64,000 bases of DNA from Zygnema cylindricum (GCA_037447655.1 JBBHKE010001167.1:124001-188000), one strand, 5' to 3'; shown: positions 23,337 to 35,936, numbered from the stretch's first letter. A program made the numbers and translations. The notes: a model not told the origin generated them from the letters alone.

Positions 23337-23791
23337 GCAGTAATCGCTTAAGTCCAGCCGAATGTTGCCGTGTAGTACGAAGCACCTGAGTGCTTCGTCA
23401 CTTGTGGTCCTACGCGAATCACGCTTGTGGTCCCTCGTGAATCACGCTTGTGGTCTCGGGTGAATCGCGTCCGTTGGAGCAAATTCGATCCATGATGGTA
23501 CTGTTGAACTGTACCACATGTTTCTGGAATACCCGGGTTAGATCTCGTTCGTCCGATCATGTGATTCGAATCATCAAGTGTTTGACAAGTATGGCTGACT
23601 GTCGGCGCCACTCCGAAAAACCTGCATACGTTCTTTTGCCGACACGTGTCTCTACAAAAAAACGATACACTCTACTATACTATCTGCTACTATAACGTTA
23701 ATAAAGGTAAGTATTACAGTCGACTACTAGGAAAATATCCTAATTTATTTTTACCCCTATTTACTGAAATAAAGATTTATAAATTTCAACA
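23337..23791 (-). mobile_element. E2 3' LTR, inner part
   Basis: Continues the outer LTR after E1 (GCAGTAATCGCTTAAGTCC...) and ends TTTCAACA at 23791. The E2 polypurine tract (complement of CTCCCCTAAATC) follows. Confidence 0.8.
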
Positions 23792-23814
23792 CTCCCCTAA
23801 ATCTTTAGACTCAG

Positions 23815-26800
23815 TTACTCATTTAGTCTAATAGCATCTCTGCAAAACTGTAATTTAGGAGCAAGAATGGCTTTTGTTAACATGTCAGCCACCATCTTCT
23901 CATCCGATAAATAACACAGTTTATCGACTTTTGCAAGTACTTTTTCTCTAACAAAGTGAAGTCTAACATCCATGTGTTTGCTCTTAAAGTGATGGCTGGG
24001 GTTAGAGGCAATTGCAATGGCTGCCTGGTTGTCACACCAGATATCTTGAGGACCAATTTGCATAAACCCAAGTTCTTGTAAAATGGACTTGACCGATAAG
24101 AGCTCCGTGAGGGCGGAAGCTGCTGCCATATGTTCTGACTCCATTGTGGATTGAGCTGTAACCTTTTGTAATTTGTTACTCCGGCAAAAAATTCCATCTC
24201 CAATCTTCAAAACAAAGTCGGTCGTAGATTTCCGGCTTGGCATGTCTCCATGGCTAGTACGCTCCATGTCTGTATTTTCACCTTTCCTCCTCCGAGTACA
24301 AGCTTGAGATTTTGACTACCTGGAAGACATCTCAACATCCTTTTTGCTGCTTCCTAATCTGACTTTTTAGGATTATGCAGAATTCTACGCAGGACTCCTA
24401 CAACTGTTGCAATATCGGGTCCCATACAATTCATAAAATATATAAGACTTCCAACTACCTGTCTATATGGCTTTGAAGCCATAAACTCTTCCTTCCCTGT
24501 CTCTAGATTCTCACAAACCATTATGCCTGAGTCTGACTCAATTCTTTCGAATTTGTGCCTGAATTCCATGGGAGTTATAGATCCTTTCACATCTTTCATT
24601 TCAAATCTTCCAACATGTTACCTATTGCGTCTTTCTGAGTCAACATATTAAATCTTTTGTTTTTGTCTCTTTTTACCTCTAAACCTAAGATATACTTGGC
24701 CTCTCCGACGTCGTTAATCTCAAACCTAGACCTTAAGGCCGCTTTAATGCGGTTTATTTCATCCATTGACTTACTTATTAATAATAGATCATCCACACAT
24801 ATAGCAATGTAAATTATCCCATTCTCCCCTTGTAGAACATATACAGAATGATCTGAGATAATTCTCTTAAAACCTAGCCCAGTCAAAAACTCATCTAACT
24901 TCAAATTCTATTGTCTGGGGGCTTGTTTTAGCCCATACAAAGATTTCATCAGTTTGCAAACCAATTCGTCCTTTCCTTTTTCTATGTACATATCAAGCTG
25001 TTTTATATATATGGTCTCTTCTTATTCTCCATGCAAGAAAGCAGTTTTGACATCCATTTGTTCTATTTCCATATTTTCTATAGCCGCTAGACTTAGCAAG
25101 ATTATGACAATAGGAAATCTAACAACTCGAGAGATGGTTTCTTCAAAAACAATACCTTTTTTTTTATTATACCCCTTGGCCACTAGTTTGGCCTTATACC
25201 TTTCAATGGTGTTGTCCGGGTTCAACTTCACCTTGAATACCCATTCGCTGCCGATGGCTTTTCTGCTTGGGGGAAGATCCACCAGCTCCCACGTCTGTGC
25301 CTCTATAATATATTTAATTTCATCGTTCGCCGCCTCAATCCAATGATTTCTCTCGGTGATGAAAAGGCCTCCTGAATTGTTAGAGGCTCGTATGTAGCTG
25401 CAGAAGAAGCAAAGTGAGAGCTTGCTTACAGACGGCTGCTAGATCTATTTCCCCCTCGAAATTCCGAGGCTGTAATTGTCGGCAGTCTCTGATTTGACTG
25501 TCTTTGCTGATCCGCGACCTGTGGTGTAACACTTTGTTCCGCCTGAGTTGGAACTTGTTGTGAAGTCTCATGTGAAGTCATTAAGGGAACTGAAGGAAGA
25601 GTAGTACCATTTGGCTGTGGAAAATAACCCCGCTGCGTGTGGTGAAAAATGACATATTCTTGGTTTTCCTTTGTCGGTTTGTCAAGCATTTGAAAAGAGT
25701 CAACCGAATCCATCTTATCTTTAATCTGGATATTTCTAGAGATAACCAGTTTGTGTTTCTCAAATACAAAAACTTTATAACCTTTTGCATTATCATCATA
25801 CCCCATGAAAATTCATGGTAAGCCCTTGGCATCCATTTTCCATCTATCTTGTGAAGTATATAGAATAAAACACTTACCGCCAAAGATCTTTGAGTGACTA
25901 ATATTAGGTTTTTCTCCTGTCCAAAGCTCAAAAGGTGTAGTGCTAATAGATCTAGAAGCAATTTGATTCTTAATATAAACAGCGCAGTTAAGTGCTTCAA
26001 CCCAGAATTTTAAATCTAGCCCTTTATCTGCAAGCATGGACCGAGCACTTTCGGTCACTGTCCTATTTAATCTCTGAGAAACACCATTTTGCTCCGGTGT
26101 ATATGGAACTTTAAAATTGTGACTGATACCTTCTTGAAAGAGTAACTCTTCGAATTCCTTTGATGTATATTCTCCCCTATTGTCCGATCTCAGCGCCAAG
26201 ATTGGAACTCCATGAAGCTTCTCCGCCCACGCTTTGTAGTGTTTGAAGTGAGTAAGCACTTCACTTTAATGTTGCATGAAGTAAACTTTGGTATATCTCG
26301 AGTAGTCATCTGTAAATGTAACCATATAGTAGACGCCTCCAGCTGAAGCCACTTGTGAAGGAACGAGAACATCAAAATGTATTAGCTGCAGAACTTTCTT
26401 CAATCTGTGGTCTGTTTCTTGTGGAAATGGTAATCTATGGATCTTGCCAAGTGAACAACCATCACATGATTTTATATGATTGGAACTGAGAGAAACTCCC
26501 TCAACTTTTCCCGAATTCACCATTTTTTTAAGGCTATCATAATTCTTATGTCCTAATCTTTTATGCCACAACTCATTATCCGATTGTACACTAGAGTAGA
26601 GAACATCATTTTATTTATATTCAGCCATATCTATCCAGTACATTTTGCTAGCATCTCTAGTTCCTGTTACTGCTACTTTCCATTTCTTGCTAACAACTTG
26701 TCTACCTCATTTCAGAATGACTTCAAAGCCTTTGCTCTCCACTAATGATGTAGAAAAAAGATTTTTCTTAAAGTCTGGAACAAAAAAAAAATTGTGAAAG

Positions 26801-27982
26801 GTTCTTTCTACCGACTTTCTCTCCACATCTACCATCAAAGATACATCACCCTGAGCTGAGGTTTGAACACTCATGCCACAAGCATTGTAAATACTCTTTG
26901 GAGATGTTTTTGCAAATTCGTAAAAGCTGTCTTGTTCCAACACATCTGGGTATACGCTCCCGTGTCCATGATCCATCCTGCATCCTTAGGACCCACCATG
27001 GCTGCCGCCATAGCAAATAATTATGCATCCTCTGTCTCATTGAAGCTTAAAGACTCATCTGCATCAGTTGTAGAAGCTGAAAAAAGAGCATTTCCACGGG
27101 TAAGATTCCCAAAGAAGCCTCTGTGATATTGGCTTTGCTGCCAACCTGGCCTGTATAAACCTGTCTCATTAGCCTTTTTCAGCTTAGGACAGTACCTGTA
27201 TCCATGACCCTTCTCAGAACAATAAAAGCAAGTAGTAGAAGATGGCCTATTCTCCCTCTGATTATACTGAGTAAACTGATTCTGATTCTCGTTAACTTGA
27301 CTCTTGTTCTGATTAATCTGATTTCTTTTGTCAAAGTCTGTGGAAAAAGCTTCAACCTTTCCTTCTCCTTCAAGGAGTTTAGTATTAGTCTCTTCTTCCA
27401 ATATAAGATTATATGCTACCTGAAATGACCAGCTAGCTTTATCATGACTTTTTAACTGAACATATATACCCTTCATGCTTCTACGGAGACCTCTAATAAG
27501 CAAGGCTGCCTGTTCAAACTCAGGAAATGAACCCCCAGCAGAAGAGTGAGCATGAATGAGTGCACAAAAATTGTCACAGTACTCGACCATAGTACCCCCC
27601 GAGTATTTGCATCCCCAACTTTTCCCAGCCACCAAGAGCTCCTCTTGAACATTCACTTTCTCAAAAGTGGATTTCAGTGATGTCTAAATCTCGCTAGCCT
27701 TCTTCATTTTTAGTCGAGACATGACCAAATTTTCTGAAATACAAAAATTAGATTGTTCCTTGCCATTGAATTCTTTTTCACCCAAGTTGGATCTGTTTTA
27801 TCAAGGGAGCCATCCAAGACCCCCAATAAGTCAGCAGTTTCAAACGACGATTTAACCATCGCCGCCCAATAAACATACATTTGGCCATTGAAGATAGGAA
27901 TTCTTGACGAAAGGCCCATAACCTGTTGTTCTACAATCACCGTTGCAGGAGGAGAACTAGTAGTAGTAGTGGAAGTTGACAT
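23815..27982 (-). pseudogene. E2 gag-pol, decayed
   Basis: Gag starts at ATG 27982 inside the LTR (MSTSTTTTSSPPATVIVEQQ, then VMGLSSRIPIF across the primer site). An intact zinc knuckle CFYCSEKGHGYRYC lies near 27190-27235. The protease region is degraded (DHGHGSVYPDVLE around 26940). Integrase carries LRSDNRGEYTS and EQNGVSQRLNRT (25813-26259) and the pre-integrase HKRLGHKNYDSLKK (26540). RT has YNKKKGIVFEET and CVDDLLLISKS (24596-24904), and RNase H spans 23815-24267. At least six breaks. Same family as E1; the order is gag-protease-integrase-RT-RNase H, as in Ty1/copia. Confidence 0.9.
27911..27923 (-). other. Half-tRNA primer-binding site of E2
   Basis: The minus strand reads GGTTATGGGCCTT directly after LTR end CAACA. 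It is complementary to the anticodon stem-loop of plant initiator tRNA-Met (GGGCCCATAACC) with one edge mismatch, and translates as V-M-G within gag. Confidence 0.75.
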
Positions 27983-28615
27983 GAAAAACAACAAAAACTA
28001 TCAAAGTACCTACTCAACAACCAACTTTGAACTGACACAAAATATGACTTAGAAAGCCAATATGCCTCAAATTCGCCACAGTGATACACAATATAGTAAC
28101 TCACAATTCCCAAAATTGCAGCCCATATGACCCTGTAAACCATAAGATATGACATTTGAAAGTTTCCCAAAAACTGCCTTCATAAAATAATATTCCCAGA
28201 ATTGGATACTACAAAATTGGCTAAGTCCTAAGTTATATACTCACAGTGTGTCCTATTGATCTACACTAATTTGGGTAACCGTTACTACGGTTATTTTCCT
28301 GATTAACGACAAAGCATCCTACCTGTACGTCACTGTACCTTAAAACCCTAATTATTATTTTCTAAAAACGTGATTAATGGAACACTGTTTTTTATTACAC
28401 TAAACTACAAATCAATGTTATTCAGATATTTACAGATATTGAGCCGTACACAAAACGTTCCAACCGTACACAAAACGTTCCAAATGCTTAGTCAGCGGTA
28501 ATCACTAAAGTCTAGCCGAATTTCGTCGTGTAGTACGAAGCACCTGAGTGCTTCGTCACTTGTGGTCCCACGCGAATCACGTTTCTGGTCCCTCGTGAAT
28601 CACGCTTGTGGTCCC
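27924..28615 (-). mobile_element. E2 5' LTR, truncated
   Basis: Starts TGTTGTTCTACAATC and runs to GTGGTCCC at 28615, where an A-type LTR begins. The remaining ~400 bp expected from E1 (GAATCGCGTCC...TCTCAACA) does not reappear in the window, so it was lost by deletion after the A-type insertion. Confidence 0.75.
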
Positions 28616-29656
28616 TGTTGAAATTAATAGATTTCTGGAGTATTTTCTAGGTTTAAATATGTTAGTATAATAGGAAAAGAAAAGGACGGACAACATGTCT
28701 CCACCTCCTCTCTCTAGCCCCCATACTTGTTGTAGTCACTGAAGGATAGAGAGGGTGGTTGATCCATGGCTGCCTTAGTTCAATAGGCAGTTATTTTTAG
28801 TAGGTTACTAAAAATATACCTGACGAACCCGGGATTTGATTGCGGTACTTGCTGTTCGTCAAGTTGGCCGATAACGGTCAGCTTTATCCTATTAGACTAG
28901 GACCAATGCTAAATGCTATAGTATGTGATAGATATATATATTTATTTAGGAGGGAACAAATTCATTTAACCGAAACTCTATACGGTATGCATAGATACAT
29001 TTTTATAAAGTACGAAGTACGATACTACTTTGAAACGGATACCGCGCTTTTTATTTCGACATCGAAACAAATATCGCACAAGTATTTATAATGGATGAGA
29101 TTGCATTACAATCAAATCCAAAGACGCACATAATCGCCAAAATCCCGAAATAGTCACTTTGGCATTTAGTGACGTGGCATAACCTGGCGCCACGTGGAGA
29201 GATAAAATTTGGTCACGGGAATTCCGAGGAACGTATGGATGAGTGGAAAATGGAGACGCGTCCGCTTAATAGCCTTGTCGTACAAATGTCATACAAAAAG
29301 TACATCGGCAGTAGTACTTTTATGTAATGTACAATATTCTAATTGGTTCGTACAGTTAGTAGATAGGGGTTGTGAGAGGGAGCTAGGACTTAGAAAAAAT
29401 CTGGTAGATGGTCTTCTCTCTCTTTGAGAGGTTGTATAAAATTGGCATTTTTGCCGGCTTATACCTTATCGCCTGGTTGGGCGTTTTCAGAGATTCTTTT
29501 TCCTACGCACTTAGGAGATTCCAAGCTGCATATAGGTGCAGTCAGAATGTCTGTTTGTCGGCTTGGGTAGTAGTAGTTGCCATTGAAAGTGGGTTAGTTA
29601 ATAACTATCTAGAGGCTTCCTGTACTCTGTAGTCCAATAGAGGACACAGAGTTTCA
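28616..29656 (+). mobile_element. A2 5' LTR
   Basis: TGTTGAAATTAATAG... to ...CAGAGTTTCA, 1041 bp. It contains a GTAC-rich block (29278-29355), a TATA box (GTATAAAAT near 29435) and the gag start region. The start codon is lost (ATA at 29634-29636). Confidence 0.8.
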
Positions 29657-29671
29657 GGTTATGGGCCCACC
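29657..29671 (+). other. Half-tRNA primer-binding site of A2
   Basis: GGTTATGGGCCCACC: 15 bases exactly complementary to positions spanning the anticodon arm of plant initiator tRNA-Met (GGTGGGCCCATAACC). It directly abuts the LTR. Confidence 0.85.
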
Positions 29672-30760
29672 CTCTAGGGTGCCTACCTTCAATGTATTTG
29701 GGTTCATCTATTTGGAAGCCATGATGATGAGAGCTTTGTGCAAAAATCGATACTGGGGTATCGTCAGTGGACAAGTGAAACGTCCACCTTCGGGAACTCC
29801 ACCAAGAATTAGAGGAGTAAGATTTCCTACAGCAACGGCTGCCTCAGCGAAGGAGGCAGATGATAAGGACAACACTGTGTGCGAAACGAGGAAAGGGAAG
29901 GAGACATCCATCACTCCTATTGCCACAATATCGAGAGCGGCGATCGTGAAGACCGCGAAGAACGATACTCAAATGTGGGAGGATGTAAACATGGCTGCCA
30001 AAAACTTCATTCTGAGGCACCTCACTCAAGCTTTGGCCACACCTCATTTTCACATTTACAAGATCGAGGAGTTGTGGGTTAGTTTGGTGGAGATTTATAG
30101 AGTTAAAACTATTCAGGAGCTCCAGTTGGCTGAGCAAAAGCTAGTGAGTTACACTTACAAAGGAGGAAAGATGTTAGATAACTGTTATGATCTTTCTTGT
30201 TTGTATATGGAAATGGAAAGTGCCGGGTGGACACCTACAATGAAAATGAAAGTTAACACCCTTATCATGAAGTTACCAGATGAGTTCCAGAACATATTGT
30301 ACCAAGTACAGGAAATGCCTGGTAGTTCATGGAAATGGAACACAGTGGTCAAGATGATACATGTGCAAGAAAACACAATGGAGATTAGGAGAGGAGGAAA
30401 GAGCATTCAAGCTCTAGCAGCACGATGGGACCGATGGGGGAAGGACCCGAAGAAACCTTACAAAGGGGAAAGAGATCATTTTGGGGGACCGAGGCCCCCA
30501 AAGGGTCTTTGTCATTTTTGGGAAAAGCCGAGACACTTCATTGCAATTTGTGTCAAGTTGTCGAAGCTGAGGCTCCTAGAGAACCGTGGAGGGGTTTTTT
30601 TTCGGAGGGAAGAAAAAGGCACTTGTGGTTACAAAAGTGACAAGAGAAACCGAGGATGAGTCCTCTGAGGAGGATGGAGAGCTTCTTCTTCACGAGAGTC
30701 TGGAGGAGAAGCAGATCCCTCGGAGACAAAAGTGTGCCCTTGAAGCAATTCGGGAAGATT
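29661..30760 (+). pseudogene. A2 gag, truncated
   Basis: MGPPSRVPTFNVFGFIYLEAMMM... matches the A gag at 43525. Retrotran_gag core 30000-30420. The zinc knuckle at about 30508 is broken (CHFWEKPRHFIAIC, second Cys now Trp). A run of eight T at 30594-30601 shifts the frame. The gene stops where a D-type LTR starts at 30761, before the protease. The normal ATG in the LTR has mutated; the first ATG left lies within the primer site at 29661. Confidence 0.8.
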
Positions 30761-31919
30761 TGTTGATATTTGAGTATTTTCTAGGTCTTTATTAGGATAG
30801 GAAAAAGAGCAGAGGCAGCATGCCTCTAACTCCCTTCTTTAAGCCCCCACACTTGTTGTAGTCACTGAAGGCTGGAAAGTCAGCTAGAGCCATGGCTGCC
30901 TAAGCTCTGTTAAGAGACAAGAGTAGATAGCGGTAGGTTTTATTAAAATGAATCTTGACGGACTTAGGATTCGATCCACGTACCTGCCGTCTGTCAATCT
31001 AGAAGTTAGCTTTATCCGTTTAGTCTAAGTCTAAAGTTAGATTATATAGGGTTCGATAATTATATATAGACTTACACGTAGACTAATTCATTTAACTAAA
31101 ACTTTATTCGGGATGCATAGATCCAATTATATAGAGTACGGAGAAGAAAAAAATACCGCAGGCTTTGTTTCGATAGCGAAACAAATACCGCAGAAGTAAT
31201 TATGACGGCTACTATTGAAATTTAGTTTCGATCGGACGGCCAAAAAGGATGCAGAGATCGCGGAAGAGGATCTCGGCGATTTGCGCTCGACGCCGCATAG
31301 GATTACACGTGGCACAATGATATTGGATCGCGGCAACTTCGGAGATTACAAGAACATATCCGGATATGACATGTGTCGACATTTTGGCCATGTCGTACCG
31401 TACAGAAAGTACATCGGCACCTGTACTTTTCTGTACGACACAGTAATTTGATTGGTGCCGTACGTCAGTAGATAGAGTTTTAGAGAGGGAATAGGACTTA
31501 GATTATTTTTCTGGTAGGTAGTCGCCTCTTTGAGAGAGCACCTTGTATAAAAGGCTAACTTTGGGCAGCCATAACTATCAATTTACTTGACCATTTTTAG
31601 TGATTTTTTTTGCTACGCACTCACGAGAGTCTCGGCTACACAAAGGTGTAGTCGGTCAGAGTTTTTTCCTTCCAAGGTGATTGCATTTCTAAGGGAAAGT
31701 CAAAGTGGGTGAATGTGTCCAAAACTCATATTCTAACTTTGCATTTTGTGGTGGAACTGAGCACACAGAAAGTTTTATTTCACGAGGTGAAGCTATAATG
31801 GGTTTGTGATTGTCAAGGGGTTAGTTATTTGGGTTTATATCAACTTGGAGTCGGCACTATCTAGATAAGCTTATTTTGGATCTGCGATTTCTATGGGCAA
31901 TGGAGCACACAAAGTTTCA
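30761..31919 (+). mobile_element. D 5' LTR
   Basis: TGTTGATATTTGAG... to ...CAAAGTTTCA, 1159 bp. It shares with A-type LTRs the block CCCACACTTGTTGTAGTCACTG, a GTAC cluster (31385-31465) and a TATA box (GTATAAAAG near 31545). Gag ATG at 31900 lies inside it. Confidence 0.8.
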
Positions 31920-32198
31920 GGTTATGGGCCCACCATCGAGGGTGCCTATGTTTGATGGAACAGGCTTCACTTATTGGGGATTTATGATGGAGGGATTGTT
32001 TTTCGAGAAGCACTTATGGGGAATTATTTCAGGACAAGTGAGGTGTCCTCCACCGGGCTTTGGAGGATTTCACTATGGAGAATCATCTGGGGTTGCCGAG
32101 AAAATCAACCGGAGTTCAGATGCAAAGGAAGGTGAAGGGAAAATCATTGCCATGGAACGGGGAAAATGGAAGAAGGGAAAAAGAACACCGATGGTGAG
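31900..32198 (+). pseudogene. D gag stub
   Basis: MEHTKFQVMGPPSRVPMF... about 97 codons, homologous to A gag (YWGFMMEGLFFEKHLWGIISG). The half-tRNA primer site GGTTATGGGCCCACC lies at 31920-31934 within the frame. It is cut at about 32198 by LTR sequence in reverse orientation; no pol is left. Confidence 0.8.
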
Positions 32199-33113
32199 GG
32201 GAGCTACCTACCTGAAATATTCTAAGTCTTAAACCCCTCTCTAAACCCTCTAGTACTGAGGTATGGACCAATCACATTATCGTATAGTATATAAAGGTAC
32301 AGATACCGATGTACCTTTTGTACGGTCATCGTACGACGTGGCTAAAAAGTCAACAAATGTCATATCCGGATTCGCTCTTATAATCTCCGGAATTCCTGCC
32401 TCCAAATCTTATCCCTCCACAGGGCGCCAGGTCATGCCGCGTCAAAAAAATGGTACCGTACAAGAAAGTACAAGTGCCGGAGTACTTTTTGTATGTACAT
32501 TGTACGATGTCGCCATAGTGCGACATTTGTCACTCCTGGATTTGTTTTCTGCCGTTCCGGAAATTTCGTAATCCTGTATGATGTTCCCACGTGTCATTCG
32601 GAGTGGCGGTGTCTGCAAACTGCCAAATTTTCCTTTCCGCGATGTCGGCGCTAACCACGGCCGTCCAATTTACATCGTAATTAAAACGGACCGTCGAAAT
32701 AAATGTCCGTACTATTTATTTCGTCCGGTACTAGAAGTACAACTGTTTCTATGCCTTATATACCGTAACGCAGTTAAATGGAAATGCCTACCTCTAACTA
32801 TTTAAATATTTATCAAACCCCATACGTCCTAGCACTAGTCGTAGACTTAATGGACAAAGCTAACGGCTACGGGACGTCTGACGGATGGTAGGTACCAGGA
32901 TCAATTCCTTGGTCCGTCAAATACCTTTTTGGTAAACATACTACCTATTATCTATTCCTGTCTCTCTGGAGAGCTTAGGCACCCATGGCTCTAGCTCTCT
33001 CTCCAGCCTTCAGTGACTACAAAAAGTGTGGGGACTTGGAGAAGGAGGTTAGAGGCAGACTGCCTCTGCTACTTTTTTATCCTAAAAAGACCTAGAAAAT
33101 ACCCAAATATCAA
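32199..33113 (-). mobile_element. Chimeric reverse LTR fragment (A-type then D-type)
   Basis: From 32199 to about 32450 it follows the reverse A-type LTR (as at 14770-15030: GAATTC, GGCGCCA, GTCATGCC.CGTC). It then steps back and repeats the promoter block in D-type form (GTACAAGAAAGTACAAG..., as at 13950-14110) and ends CAAATATCAACA. The first ~300 bp of a reverse LTR are missing. Confidence 0.55.
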
Positions 33114-33669
33114 CATTAACCGTAACTTTAGCACATGGGAAAGTGACTTCACTCTTTGTCTGATGGAACTTCACCCTTATTTCCGTGCTTTTTATGATCA
33201 CATTCAGCATTGAGATTTCAGATACATTTTGTACATTGATTTCTTGATCTGCCATATGGAATTCCACTACCTAACGCCATTCCACTACCAAACGCCTGGT
33301 TTACCGGTACATCCGTAATCCTTACTCCGCACCAGATCTGCGGACATCAGATTTGCAGTCTATTCGAGGTGACACTACCGTACCGAGTGAAGGATCTGAG
33401 ATCAGATCCAATAGAAAACGATAAAGTACGTCACTTTGTTGTACGCAAATGCAATGTTGAGAATAGGTACAGGACCAATTGTCAACCAGTTTCTTTTTAT
33501 GCTTCGTACCCTCTCCTGGTACTGTAGTCCAAAACACAGATCAAAAGTTTGTTTTCTGTACAAAATTTGAACAATAAAAAATGTTGGTGCTTTACGCAAA
33601 TTTTGGCGGTAATTTAAAAGTTAAGATTTAATGGCCTTTTTGACGATATGCACACTGGTACTCAATCTA
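33114..33669. other. Non-coding spacer with family F end fragment
   Basis: No gene seen. TGATGGAACTTCACCCTTA at 33161-33179 matches the right terminal repeat of family F, so a decayed copy once ended here. Confidence 0.4.
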
Positions 33670-34412
33670 AGGGTGAAGTTCCATCATACGTTTCTGTAAT
33701 TGAACGGCAAACTCTACAGACCGGGTCGATTGAGTCGAAGTTCCATCACGTAGAGTCTTTAAGCCACTTGTTCTAAATTGACTTGCGCCACGCAAACTAC
33801 GATCCGATATTGAATATCTTTCAGATTTTTAGCATCGACAAACTTAACTTCAAATGTTGATTTGCGTACCATGTACCTGCGCATAAAGTAATCATACGAC
33901 AAAACTTTTACACATTTTGTAGACGCCAGTCTGTACGCCAACTCATTTTTTAGGGTTTCAGTTCTCGAACATAACAAAAGTCCTGTGAGAGAAATAGTGT
34001 GAAGAACAAAAGTTACCGAAAATAGCGTGACGAGGGAATGTTACGAAATTTTGTTTTTTTATTTTCGGTTGTATTTTGGAAACCGCGTGTCATGTGCAAA
34101 TCTTAAGATTTTTCGTTGGTTTTGCATCATGACACGTAGCATAGTCGTCTAGCGTGACACGATTTTTTTTTTGTTTCTATCTGCCAACCCACTTCCTCGA
34201 GGTGGGTTGACAGTTACAGAAAAAAATGAAGCGAACTCCTCGCAGATGAACATCCGACGGCCAAAATTACCTTGGAGACATTCGGAGAGTATCGGCAAGA
34301 TTCTCTGCAATGTTGGTTTTCGTATAAAAACAAAATAGGCGGTACGATCTGGTACGGAAAGTCGCGGATTTCTGTTAGATAGGCCACTTTTCGTTTGATG
34401 TAACTTCACCCT
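33670..34412. mobile_element. MITE-like element, family F copy 1, 743 bp
   Basis: AGGGTGAAGTTCCATCA at the left end and TGATGTAACTTCACCCT at the right end are inverted repeats with one mismatch. Homologous through its length to 5294-5952. No coding capacity, so presumably mobilised in trans by a DNA transposase. Confidence 0.65.
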
Positions 34413-34462
34413 AAGGGTGGGTTATTTTTTCTGTCGTTTTGTTCAAAAATGTTGCGCCGTAT

Positions 34463-35057
34463 CACTACACTGTGAATCGTTATTAGCGTTGAGAAATTAT
34501 TAGTGTCAAAAAATAATTAGCGTTATTAACGTTAGTTACGATTTTCATTATTTTTGAAAAAAATGTTTAATACTAATTGATCATTAATTCTAATTTTTGC
34601 ACAATAGACCTGCCATCAGGATCTTCACAGTAAATTAGGTGAAAGTAAAAAATCTGACAAATCGTACTATGTCGCATCGTTTGACTCTAATTTTTCCGTA
34701 ACTCTAATTTGGGTTTTCGCGCGAATAATTATTAAGCCACAACATATCTCTACACTAAAATATGTACGATCTTATTATGTCTCTTACTTTGAGCGTAGTT
34801 TTACATGCGATCGCGATTATTTAAATCCATGTTTTGTACTTTTTTACTTAATAAAGTCCCATTTTGTACGGACTGACACGTCCTTAACCACATTATTCAA
34901 TAATATCATAAATTAGAATTATGAACGCTAATTCTTTTAAACCGTAATTAACGTAAAGGAAAATTTAGTATTATCAATTCTATTTCGGGTTTTGGAATCA
35001 AAATTTGGGGGCGTCGATATAGATTTCATAACACTAATAACGATTCGCGGTGTAGTA
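34463..35057. mobile_element. MITE-like element, family G copy 1
   Basis: Left end ACTACACTGTGAATCGTTATTAGCGTT and right end CACTAATAACGATTCGCGGTGTAGT are inverted repeats of about 24 bp with few mismatches. The interior is AT-rich with internal sub-repeats of the GTTATTAG motif. Confidence 0.6.
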
Positions 35058-35189
35058 TTACAACCACACGAATAAAAGTGGAGAAAGGTAAAGTAAAATT
35101 TGCGACATCGTCAAACTTATAATGCATTACAGTGAAAAAGAACATCAATAGACTCAAAATTGAAAGTGTAAATTAATTGGTTGGTTTAT

Positions 35190-35731
35190 TACACCGCGAA
35201 TCGTTATTAGTGTCAAAGTCACTAATTTGGGTTCTTAAAATTTTGATTTTTTTCCTCAAATATGATACATGATTTTAATTTTTCCTTGACGTTAATTAAG
35301 GTACCGTACAAAATAGCGTAAAGAACGAAAGTACAATAATATCTAAATAGTGTGGTATACGGTCGATGTCAGACCGTACATAAATGTACCTTTTCAAGTG
35401 AAAATTTTACAAAAAATGAATTAAATCAGACGCGCACGCATAGGAACGTGCGCTAAAAAAATGGGATTAGTCTGACACGTAAATTAGTCTGACATGTACG
35501 GATATTTAAATTTCACGACGGCATACGATTTCCAATATTTTGTAATAATACATATATTAATGTCTATAATCGTACGAAGAATATTCCATTTTTGCTGTTC
35601 CCAAATTAGCATAATGCCGAAATTAGAATACCTTTAAAAAAAAAAAATCAAATTCTTAATTAACATCAATTACGGTAAATTTTCTTCAACACTATTTAAA
35701 ATTTTACACTAATAGCGATTCGTGGTGTAGA
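35190..35731. mobile_element. MITE-like element, family G copy 2
   Basis: Left end ACACCGCGAATCGTTATTAG and right end CTAATAGCGATTCGTGGTGT are inverted repeats with two mismatches. It sits 130 bp from copy 1. No coding capacity. Confidence 0.6.
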
Positions 35732-35936
35732 TTGTGAATACGTTTTTCGGGATAAAACGGAGATCTAGCACAAATATCTTAGCCGTAGAATTATAATCAT
35801 CCGGTGTACGAAATTTATGTCAAAACTCAAAACATAGATATTAATGTCAAACGATGTTTAAACAATACGGAAGATCTATTAGCCGTCCAATCAAAACTCC
35901 ATACGTCACCGCGCCATCTGCGCTAAGCGGCTAGCA

